Positions 1-5,194 of a stretch of DNA of 5,601 nucleotides are shown here, one piece after another. Source of the stretch: Actinomycetota bacterium (lineage in GTDB: Bacteria; Actinomycetota; Actinomycetes; Nanopelagicales; Nanopelagicaceae). The notes under the pieces are model-generated. The model was not told the origin of the DNA and searched no databases. It saw only the letters and a list, made by a program, of their open reading frames with translations. Where the stretch lies: positions 1 through 5,601 of the forward strand of contig WLDA01000071.1 of NCBI GenBank assembly GCA_009705025.1, written 5' to 3'. How positions within the stretch are numbered: position 1 is the first letter of the stretch; each line of letters starts with the position of its first letter. Both the position numbers and the translations under genes were made by a program.

Positions 1-722
1 GTTGGAATGAGGCACGTCAATCGCTGCGCGGTGACCTAGATCTAGTGCTTGGTGCTGAAATCTCATGCCTAACTCACGATGGAATCAGTGTTCATATGCT
101 TGGGCTTCTATTTGATGAAAAGAATGCAGCGATACAACAGTTATTGGAAGAAACCAGAGATGGACGAATTCCACGCATGAAAAAGATGATTGAACTCATG
201 CGTGCAGAAGGAATAGATATTTCCATTGAAGATGTTGAAGCCGTAAAGCCTGCAGGTGCAACGCTTGGCCGCCCTCACTTAGCAGATGCACTTGTCAAAA
301 ATGGTGTTATTTCTTCAAGAGATGAAGCATTCCAAGAGTTACTTCATAATGAATCAAGATTCTATGTATCGCATGCAGCGCCAACTCCTGCTGATGCAAT
401 TAGAGCGATTCGATCCGCTGGGGGAGTTGCTGTTATTGCACATGCATTTGCGTCACATCGAGGAAAAATTCTTGTTAGTGATGATTTCTTAGAACTATGT
501 GAAGCAGGACTAAATGGCATTGAAGTAGATCACAGAGATCACAGCCCGGCAGAGCGAGACATGTTGCGCGCAATTGCAATTGAAAAGAACTTAGTAATTA
601 CAGGGTCAAGTGATTATCACGGCACAGGGAAGATGAATTCATTAGGGGAGAATTGGACAAGCCCAGAACAATGGCTTCGACTAGAATCAGAATCTGATCA
701 AAGAAGGGTGGTAAGGGCATGA
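1..722 (+). CDS. PHP-domain metal-dependent phosphoesterase, TrpH/YciV type (5' end outside window)
   Basis: The reading frame is open from base 3 and gives 239 visible residues. The GTG at 45 is an internal valine codon in the conserved stretch LDLVLGAEIS, not a start, so the true start and the first HxH metal motif lie upstream. Visible PHP features are the metal-ligand Glu of GAEIS (57-59), the His of SVHMLGL (93-95), GRPHLADAL, the His of GGVAVIAHAF (441-443), GIEVDHRDHS, and Asp and His of GSSDYHG (612-620), followed by the family-typical LGENWTSPE near the C-terminus. Characterised relatives are metal-dependent enzymes acting on nucleotides or RNA 5' ends (E. coli YciV/RNase AM; nucleoside 3',5'-bisphosphate phosphatase). 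The exact substrate here is inferred only. It is cytosolic. The stop overlaps the marC-like start (ATGA), implying translational coupling. An estimated 40-50 N-terminal residues are missing because of the window edge, not a mutation. Confidence 0.94.
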   Translation, partial: WNEARQSLRGDLDLVLGAEISCLTHDGISVHMLGLLFDEKNAAIQQLLEETRDGRIPRMKKMIELMRAEGIDISIEDVEAVKPAGATLGRPHLADALVKNGVISSRDEAFQELLHNESRFYVSHAAPTPADAIRAIRSAGGVAVIAHAFASHRGKILVSDDFLELCEAGLNGIEVDHRDHSPAERDMLRAIAIEKNLVITGSSDYHGTGKMNSLGENWTSPEQWLRLESESDQRRVVRA

Positions 723-1336
723 ATCTTGCAGAAACAAGTGCACTAACTTTTACCATTCAATCTTTTGTAACCCTGCTGGTGATTATGGATCCACCGGGTG
801 CAACTCCTATTTTTCTTAGCTTAGTTGCTGATAAGAGCGCAAAAGTTCGCCGCCAACTCGCAGTACAAGCTGCCCTAGTCTCACTTCTTGTTATTTCAGT
901 TTTTGCACTTTTTGGTCGACTCATACTCTCGTATCTCAATGTATCTATTGGTGCACTTCAAGCAGCAGGCGGACTTTTACTTCTTCTTATCTCACTCGAA
1001 CTTTTGACGGGACGAGGTAGTGAAGGTTCAAAATCTGAGAATGCAAATGTTGCATTAGTTCCCCTAGGAACTCCTTTATTAGCAGGGCCTGGTGCAATTG
1101 TTGCAACAATGCTCTTTGTACAAGATGCGACAACACCAGCATATAAATTTGGCCTCGTTGCAGCTGTCGTTGCAGTACACATAGTGATTGCACTTGTGCT
1201 GCTATCTTCAACAACTATTTTGCGTGTTATTCGAGAAGCAGGCGTAACCCTCGTTGCACGAATTGCAGGGCTATTACTTGCTGCCATCGCAGTTCAGATG
1301 ATTGTTGATGCCGTCCGTGGGTTTATCAGCGCATAA
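719..1336 (+). CDS. MarC family integral membrane protein
   Basis: This 205-residue protein has about six hydrophobic segments (roughly residues 8-24, 46-72, 76-96, 117-135, 142-164 and 180-201), the usual length and topology of the MarC/UPF0056 family. Conserved blocks are IMDPPGATPIFLSL (22-35), ALQAAGGLLLLLISLELL (79-96), PLGTPLLAGPGAI (115-127) and ARIAGLLLAAIAVQMIVD (180-197). It should sit in the cytoplasmic membrane. The family was named after the E. coli multiple-antibiotic-resistance locus, but that resistance link was later disproved and no transported substrate is established, so I assign none. The ATG overlaps the PHP stop codon as ATGA, and GAAGGG at 703-708 is a plausible ribosome binding site 10 bases upstream. 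It appears to be part of the four-gene plus-strand run. Confidence 0.94.
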   Translation: MNLAETSALTFTIQSFVTLLVIMDPPGATPIFLSLVADKSAKVRRQLAVQAALVSLLVISVFALFGRLILSYLNVSIGALQAAGGLLLLLISLELLTGRGSEGSKSENANVALVPLGTPLLAGPGAIVATMLFVQDATTPAYKFGLVAAVVAVHIVIALVLLSSTTILRVIREAGVTLVARIAGLLLAAIAVQMIVDAVRGFISA

Positions 1337-1337
1337 G

Positions 1338-2129
1338 ATGATTAGTCCTAGTCTTTATTCACCTTCAACAGTTGCGTGGAAGATTCACTCTGATGCTTCT
1401 ATGGCAGTCGGAGGAATTCGTGCGTTACTCGAACAAGCACTGCATCCGGCAGCAATGGCAGGTGTCGCAGCACATTCAAATTTTCGAGATGATGCATGGG
1501 GCAGACTCCAGCGCACAGGAGATTATGTTTCAACAATTACATTTGGTGAAGTTGCAGAGGCTGAAAAACTTGCAGCCCGAGTGCGCGCGATTCATACCAA
1601 ATTAGGTTTAGACGATCCTCATCTACTGTTATGGGTTCACATGGCAATGGTGGATTCATTCCTCGATACGGCAGTGCGTTCTGGTTTAGATTTATCAGAT
1701 CAGGAACAAGATCAATATGTGAGCGAGATGCGAAAATTCGCCGAATTAGTTGGAATCCCAAGTGCTGATGTTCCGATTTCATTACAGGAACTCAAAGAAT
1801 ATTTCACTAAAATCAGTCCAGAGTTAGGTGCATCAGATGATGCAAAACGTGCTGCTCTCTTTCTATCAATACCGCCCATGCCAAAAGTGGTTCGTTTTGC
1901 AACACCTGCAGCTCCTGCGTGGGCAACTCTTACAACTCTTGCAGCATCGTCGCTGCCTAACTGGGCGCGCACTCTTTACGGTTGGCCAAATCTTCCAGGA
2001 GCTCAATTCGCAACGGCGATTGCCCTAAGAACGACACGTAAAACTCTCTCACTCATTCCTCCCGCAATTGCTGAACCACCAATGCTCAAAAAAGCTCGTA
2101 TTCGCTGGAATCTTGAGCAAAGCGCATGA
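1338..2129 (+). CDS. Oxygenase MpaB family protein (DUF2236), putative haem-dependent oxygenase
   Basis: The 263-residue protein resembles the DUF2236 / MpaB / rubber-oxygenase catalytic domain. It has SPSLYSPSTVAWKIHSD (3-19), GGIRALLEQALHPAAMAGV (25-43) with the conserved HP at 36-37, AHSNFRDDAWGRLQRT (45-60), TFGEVAEAEKLAARVRAIH (68-86), DPHLLLWVHMAMVDSFL (93-109) with His101, and a C-terminal ALYG-like segment (LYGWPNLPG, 213-221). Relatives include the latex-clearing protein Lcp, a b-type haem dioxygenase, and fungal MpaB; conserved His and Arg residues act around the haem. The substrate is unknown. The loop between VRAIH and DPHLLLWVH looks shorter than the usual GxxxGxxYxAxDP loop. I chose ATG 1338, one base after the marC-like TAA, because homology begins there; the in-frame ATG at 1302 would add 12 residues that only shadow the MarC C-terminus. 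There is no clear Shine-Dalgarno, so coupling is likely. Confidence 0.87.
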   Translation: MISPSLYSPSTVAWKIHSDASMAVGGIRALLEQALHPAAMAGVAAHSNFRDDAWGRLQRTGDYVSTITFGEVAEAEKLAARVRAIHTKLGLDDPHLLLWVHMAMVDSFLDTAVRSGLDLSDQEQDQYVSEMRKFAELVGIPSADVPISLQELKEYFTKISPELGASDDAKRAALFLSIPPMPKVVRFATPAAPAWATLTTLAASSLPNWARTLYGWPNLPGAQFATAIALRTTRKTLSLIPPAIAEPPMLKKARIRWNLEQSA

Positions 2130-2809
2130 GAAAAATTGTTGCGATTGCAAATGTGGCAGGTGGTACCGGAAAATCTACAACTGCTCATGCTTTAGCTGTT
2201 GCTTGTGTTGAATATGGAAAGAAAGTTTTAGTCTTAGATCTAGATGTATCTACTTCATTAACATTCCAACTAGGTCTAGAAAATGAACGCACTACCCTTT
2301 CTGATTTTGTACTGGGAGCAACTATTAATGAATCTCAGATAAATACTGTTGTAGAAAGATTTGATTTTATCCCCTCTGATTCGCGAATATCGACCCTTGT
2401 TGAAACCGAGAAGTTCAGCATATTTTTTGATTCATTACCAAAAGAGTATGACTTAGTTCTAATGGATACTCCTTCAACTATCGATCCGCGATTAGTTATG
2501 GCTCTAGAAATTTCGGATTTGATTCTAATTCCAGTAGCTTCAAACTTGCACTCGATTCGAGGAGCTAATCAGGTAAATAAAATTGCCCAGAATAAGTCTG
2601 TAATTGGGTTCAAAATTGAAATAGGAAGTAGCGGCGATTATTGGGATGAATCATTTTCGTATCTAGATGCCACTATTCCAAATTCAGAACTAGTAGGTGA
2701 ATCACTAAGTCATATCAGTTCAGTGGTTACGCAAAGTAATCGAAGTGAGGTTGCAGGTGCTTATCGTGAACTTGCTTATTCACTGCTAGAGAAACTAGAA
2801 CTGATCTAG
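2126..2809 (+). CDS. Divergent ParA/Soj-like P-loop ATPase lacking the signature lysine
   Basis: This is a 227-residue ParA/MinD-type ATPase. Its P-loop is NVAGGTGKSTTA (9-20): the nucleotide-binding Lys16 and Ser17 are kept, but the deviant-Walker signature lysine (KGG in canonical ParA) is Ala11. Walker A' is VLVLDLDVSTSLT (34-46), where canonical DPQ is replaced by DVS. Walker B is YDLVLMDTPST (108-118), with TPST where ParA proteins usually have CPPS. The C-terminal GAYRELAYSLLEKL (211-224) matches, as I recall, the Soj-related mycobacterial protein Rv3213c encoded near rhlE, so it is probably a degraded or repurposed orthologue. ParA-type proteins dimerise on ATP and position cargo, usually with a ParB or adaptor; no parB or parS-like element is present here, so chromosome or plasmid partition cannot be claimed. 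The start overlaps the upstream stop as ATGA. GC is about 36% in 300 bases I counted, against about 47% in the gene before it, and CTAG is frequent. The frame is intact, so it is not a pseudogene by sequence. Confidence 0.9.
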   Translation: MRKIVAIANVAGGTGKSTTAHALAVACVEYGKKVLVLDLDVSTSLTFQLGLENERTTLSDFVLGATINESQINTVVERFDFIPSDSRISTLVETEKFSIFFDSLPKEYDLVLMDTPSTIDPRLVMALEISDLILIPVASNLHSIRGANQVNKIAQNKSVIGFKIEIGSSGDYWDESFSYLDATIPNSELVGESLSHISSVVTQSNRSEVAGAYRELAYSLLEKLELI

Positions 2810-2810
2810 T
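2794..2810. terminator. Small inverted repeat over two convergent stop codons, possible weak bidirectional terminator
   Basis: ACTAGA (2794-2799) and TCTAGT (2805-2810) form a perfect 6-bp stem with a 5-base loop. The right arm contains the CTAG that supplies TAG to the ParA-like gene on the plus strand and TAG to the helicase on the minus strand. The stem is AT-rich and lacks a convincing T-run on either side (TTTCTC on the minus strand is the best), so intrinsic termination would be weak. It is the only candidate terminator between the two convergent transcription units. It may simply reflect the CTAG-rich codon use of the ParA-like gene. Confidence 0.27.
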
Positions 2811-4137
2811 CCTCGCTCTTAAATTTCTTGTTACGAGTGCGTACCCGCTCAGTCTTCTTTGCTACTTCTGTCTTTTTGGCGGGCTCTGATTTTCGAGTTG
2901 GTGCAGCCACAACTTTAGCTTTATTGATTCGACCTGTTGTACCTGCAGGAATTTTCATTACTTCAAAGAGGTGTTCGGAAGAAGAGTAAGTCTCTTCTGG
3001 TTCTGGTAAACCAAGCGCGAGTGCGCCATCAATCATCTTCCAGCGAGCAAGTTCATCCCAATCAACGAATGTAACTGCAATTCCGTCTGCGCCAGCGCGA
3101 GCCGTTCTACCAATTCGGTGGACATAAGTTTTTTCGTCTTCAGGACATTGGTAATTAATTACGTGGGTAATTCCATCAATATCAATTCCACGCGCTGCGA
3201 CATCAGTTGCGACAAGAACATCGGATTTTCCAGCTTTGAAATCTGAAAGAGCTTTCTCACGAGCACCTTGACCAAGATCGCCATGAATTGTTGAAGACCT
3301 AAAGCCACGCTCCAGCAAATCATCAGCAGTTTTTTGACATGTTCGCTTAGTACGACAGAAGACAATTGTTGGTCCGCGACCATCAGCTTGAAGGATTCGT
3401 GCAAGCATTTCAATCTTATCTAGAGCATGTGCACGGTAGACATGTTGTTCTATTCGTGAAACTACTGCGCCTTCATCTTCATTATCTTGAGTGCGAATAT
3501 GAATTGGTTGATTCATGAAGCGTCGTGCAAGGGCAATGATATCTCCAGGCATTGTGGCTGAAAAAAGCATTGTCTGCGAACGTTTTGGAGTACTAGTAAA
3601 TATTTTCTCTACATCTGGTAAAAATCCAAGATCAAGCATTTCGTCTGCTTCATCGAGCACAAGTCGAGAGACTTCTTTGAGTTTGAGTTGACCCTGACGA
3701 TATAAATCTAAAAGTCGGCCAGGTGTTCCAACAACAATTTCCACGCCATTGGTGAGGGCTTCAATTTGTGGCTCAAACGCTCGTCCACCATAAACTGCAA
3801 GAGTTCTAATTCCGCGATTACTAGCCAATTCATCAATATCTTTTGTTACCTGCACACACAGCTCGCGTGTTGGAACAACGACTAGAACTTGGGGAAGTCC
3901 CTTGCTTTCAAAATCAGCCCATTGCGTATCAAGTGGTGCAATTACTTTTTCGATAAGGGGAATTCCAAATGCAAGTGTTTTTCCAGTACCTGTCTTCGCC
4001 TGCCCAATAACATCTCCATCGCTGAGTGCGATTGGCAAGACCATCTCTTGAATAGGAAATGGTGATGTAAAGCCGTGAGTATTGAGTGCTTCTATTGTTT
4101 CACGGCGAAGTGGGAGATCAGCGAAAGTTTTTGTCAC
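2806..4137 (-). CDS. DEAD-box ATP-dependent RNA helicase, RhlE-like actinobacterial type
   Basis: The 443-residue protein carries the full helicase motif set: Q motif ending in FPIQ (Gln30), motif I AKTGTGKT (47-54), Ia PTREL (89-93), Ib TPGR (138-141), II DEAD (162-165), III SAT (194-196), IV IVFCRTK (258-264), V ATDVAARGIDI (310-320) and VI HRIGRTARAG (340-349). After the two RecA-like domains come FVDWDELARWKMID (357-370), typical of the actinobacterial RhlE group, and a Lys/Arg-rich tail (415-442) suited to RNA contact. Expected role is ATP-driven RNA unwinding in ribosome assembly, mRNA decay or cold adaptation; which of these is not shown. The start is GTG at 4137, one base after the DUF3107 stop, where homology (MTKTFADLP) begins. 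An ATG at 4230 would add 31 residues that only read the DUF3107 C-terminus out of frame. There is no clear Shine-Dalgarno, so translation is probably coupled to DUF3107. Confidence 0.96.
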   Translation of the reverse strand: MTKTFADLPLRRETIEALNTHGFTSPFPIQEMVLPIALSDGDVIGQAKTGTGKTLAFGIPLIEKVIAPLDTQWADFESKGLPQVLVVVPTRELCVQVTKDIDELASNRGIRTLAVYGGRAFEPQIEALTNGVEIVVGTPGRLLDLYRQGQLKLKEVSRLVLDEADEMLDLGFLPDVEKIFTSTPKRSQTMLFSATMPGDIIALARRFMNQPIHIRTQDNEDEGAVVSRIEQHVYRAHALDKIEMLARILQADGRGPTIVFCRTKRTCQKTADDLLERGFRSSTIHGDLGQGAREKALSDFKAGKSDVLVATDVAARGIDIDGITHVINYQCPEDEKTYVHRIGRTARAGADGIAVTFVDWDELARWKMIDGALALGLPEPEETYSSSEHLFEVMKIPAGTTGRINKAKVVAAPTRKSEPAKKTEVAKKTERVRTRNKKFKSED

Positions 4138-4138
4138 C

Positions 4139-4396
4139 TTAGAGTGCGCCGAAGCCCACACGACGTGCCGCAGGGTTACCAACTTCAACGAAAGCAATTT
4201 TGTCAGCGGGAACAATGATTTCATGTCCACGGATATCAGTGAGCTCTAATGGCTTACCTGAAGAAAGTGCAGCAGTGACTGCTGTGCGAATATCAGCTGG
4301 GCTGAGAGGACATTCAAATGTGAGGTCGCCACTGACGTAGGTAACTGCGATGCGTACTTCGCTATTGTGGCTCGTCTGGCTCTTCTTAGTTGTCAT
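4139..4396 (-). CDS. DUF3107 family protein (mycobacterial TB9.4 / Rv3208A-like)
   Basis: This small protein of 85 residues contains the DUF3107 pattern: EVRIAVTYVSGDLTFE (13-28), LSPADIRTAVTAAL (31-44), LELTDIRGHEIIVPADKIAFVEVG (50-73) and the terminal ARRVGFG (77-83). This resembles recalled mycobacterial TB9.4 (EVKIGI...LTDERGRR...AYVEIG...ARRVGFG). The molecular function of the family is unknown. The protein is mainly beta-strand-like, lacks Cys and membrane segments, and should be cytosolic. It carries a polar extension of 12 residues (MTTKKSQTSHNS) before the usual family start and ends soon after GFG. No later start codon is available, and AGGA (plus-strand positions 4405-4408) lies 8 bases upstream of the ATG, supporting this start. 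It sits 58 bases after the TetR gene and one base before the helicase start, so it is probably cotranscribed and coupled with the helicase. Confidence 0.94.
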   Translation of the reverse strand: MTTKKSQTSHNSEVRIAVTYVSGDLTFECPLSPADIRTAVTAALSSGKPLELTDIRGHEIIVPADKIAFVEVGNPAARRVGFGAL

Positions 4397-4454
4397 AGTG
4401 CTAATCCTATCGGTGGTAAGTATCTACAATTACCGCGTTTTGTGCGCAAATAAA
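4397..4454 (-). promoter_or_regulatory. Gap between TetR gene and DUF3107 gene, possible weak promoter plus ribosome binding site
   Basis: This is one of only two real gaps in the window. On the minus strand it reads TTGCGC, a 17-base spacer, then TAGATA (or GATACT two bases further on). The spacing suits a sigma-70-type promoter, but the -10 matches are poor. A TGCGCA palindrome at 4443-4448 overlaps the proposed -35. The AGGA ribosome binding site for DUF3107 is at 4405-4408. No terminator hairpin with a T-run follows the TetR stop, so read-through from the TetR gene is equally possible. Confidence 0.3.
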
Positions 4455-5087
4455 TTATTGATTACGTGGAAATCCTGAAATACCGCGCCACATTAGATTT
4501 TCCACAAGATCAACTGCCTGCTGGCGAGTGAGTTTACTGTCGCGCTCTAACCAATGACGCGCAGTTACTTGGGCATATCCAATCATTCCAACACCAAGAA
4601 GCATTGCAGCCTCTTTTGGTAAGCCAGTATCAACAGAAATTACAGCACTGGCTGCAGCAGCACAGTCATATGTCATTCGTGTGAGGCGTTCGCGCACTGC
4701 TGGTTCAACACTCATATCGCTTTCGAATAGAAGTCGAAATGCTTCGCCTTCACTTTCAATAAATGCAAAATATGCAACAACAGTTGCACGAACTCGACTT
4801 GCATTATCTGGAGTAGATGCGATTGCTTTTTGTATTTCGAAAACTAAAGAATCAATGTGAACATCGAGTACGGCTAAATAAAGCTCAAGCTTTGAGGGAA
4901 AATGTTGGTAGAGAACTGGCTTACTTACTCCTGCGCGGTCAGCAATCTCATCCATTGCTGCAGCGTGATAACCAGCTGCAGTAAAAACTTCAAGTGCTGC
5001 TGAGAGCAAAATTGCGCGTCTCTCATCGCGTGGAAGGCGAGCCTTATCCTTTGGGATATCGTCCTTGCGCTCTTGTGTGCTTGTCAT
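4455..5087 (-). CDS. TetR/AcrR family transcriptional regulator
   Basis: This 210-residue protein has a classic TetR N-terminal DNA-binding domain, with RDERRAILLSAALEVFTAAGY (20-40), then the helix-turn-helix MDEIADRAGVSKPVLYQHFPSK (45-66). A helical ligand-binding and dimerisation domain of about 140 residues follows, with no ligand evident. The segment GYHAAAMDEIADRAGVSKPVLYQHFPSKLELYLAVL is, from memory, close to mycobacterial Rv3208, which also neighbours a DUF3107 gene. I chose ATG 5087 over the in-frame TTG at 5108: a possible -10 element, TATCGT on the minus strand at 5116-5111, would place transcription start near 5104, downstream of the TTG. Neither start has a good Shine-Dalgarno. 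It is divergent from moeZ and probably autoregulated through the shared gap. Regulation of the DUF3107 and helicase genes is inference from position. Confidence 0.94.
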   Translation of the reverse strand: MTSTQERKDDIPKDKARLPRDERRAILLSAALEVFTAAGYHAAAMDEIADRAGVSKPVLYQHFPSKLELYLAVLDVHIDSLVFEIQKAIASTPDNASRVRATVVAYFAFIESEGEAFRLLFESDMSVEPAVRERLTRMTYDCAAAASAVISVDTGLPKEAAMLLGVGMIGYAQVTARHWLERDSKLTRQQAVDLVENLMWRGISGFPRNQ

Positions 5088-5194
5088 CGGGGTAATGGTA
5101 GAGCCCAATTACGATAAAACGCTAATGAAAGTGCAAATCATTCGCAATCTTCGAATTGGCGGTGTCTACTCTTCGCGTGGCAGAATGGCACATA
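5088..5194. promoter_or_regulatory. Divergent promoter region between TetR gene and moeZ
   Basis: This is the longest gap in the window (107 bases). Toward the TetR gene, TATCGT (plus positions 5111-5116, reversed) is a 4-of-6 match to the -10 consensus, with no good -35. Toward moeZ, TTCGCA (5141-5146) and TCTACT (5165-5170) with an 18-base spacer are weak -35 and -10 candidates that would start transcription about 15-20 bases before the moeZ ATG. CATAAT at 5191-5196 resembles a -10 more strongly but overlaps the start codon, so it cannot serve an mRNA that includes that ATG. No Shine-Dalgarno precedes the moeZ ATG. Promoter assignments are tentative; that promoters lie here is likely because both flanking genes point outward. 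Confidence 0.5.
5132..5146. promoter_or_regulatory. Inverted repeat, candidate TetR operator
   Basis: TGCAAAT and ATTCGCA flank a single central base; six of seven arm positions pair, giving TGCRAATNATTYGCA. The size and near-perfect dyad fit a site for a dimeric TetR regulator. It lies about midway in the divergent gap, 45 bases from the TetR ATG and 48 from the moeZ ATG, overlapping the possible -35 regions of both promoters. The adjacent TTCGAA (5150-5155) is a second, shorter palindrome. That this regulator binds here is inferred from position and symmetry. Confidence 0.45.

Noticed and set aside
719..1336. Antibiotic-resistance efflux role for the MarC protein
   Set aside because: The family name is historical; resistance function was not upheld in later work and nothing here suggests a drug substrate.
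1302..1337. Longer MpaB-family start at ATG 1302
   Set aside because: The extra 12 residues overlap the MarC coding end and fall before the family's SPxxYSP start; ATG 1338 is one base after the MarC stop and fits better.
1712..1972. Minus-strand ORF of 86 codons inside the MpaB-family gene, and similar antisense frames at 757-939, 958-1287, 987-1214, 1537-1782 and 2003-2188
   Set aside because: All are shadows of well-conserved plus-strand genes, with no family resemblance or start signals of their own.
2126..2809. A parABS chromosome or plasmid partition locus
   Set aside because: There is no ParB-like gene and no parS-like 16-bp palindrome in the window, and the ATPase lacks standard ParA residues.
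4138..4230. Longer helicase reading from ATG 4230
   Set aside because: The added 31 residues are an out-of-frame reading of the DUF3107 C-terminus; helicase homology begins at the GTG at 4137.
4435..4452. Rho-independent terminator after the TetR gene
   Set aside because: Only a TGCGCA palindrome and a 3-bp GCG/CGC pairing are present, without a stable stem or T-run.
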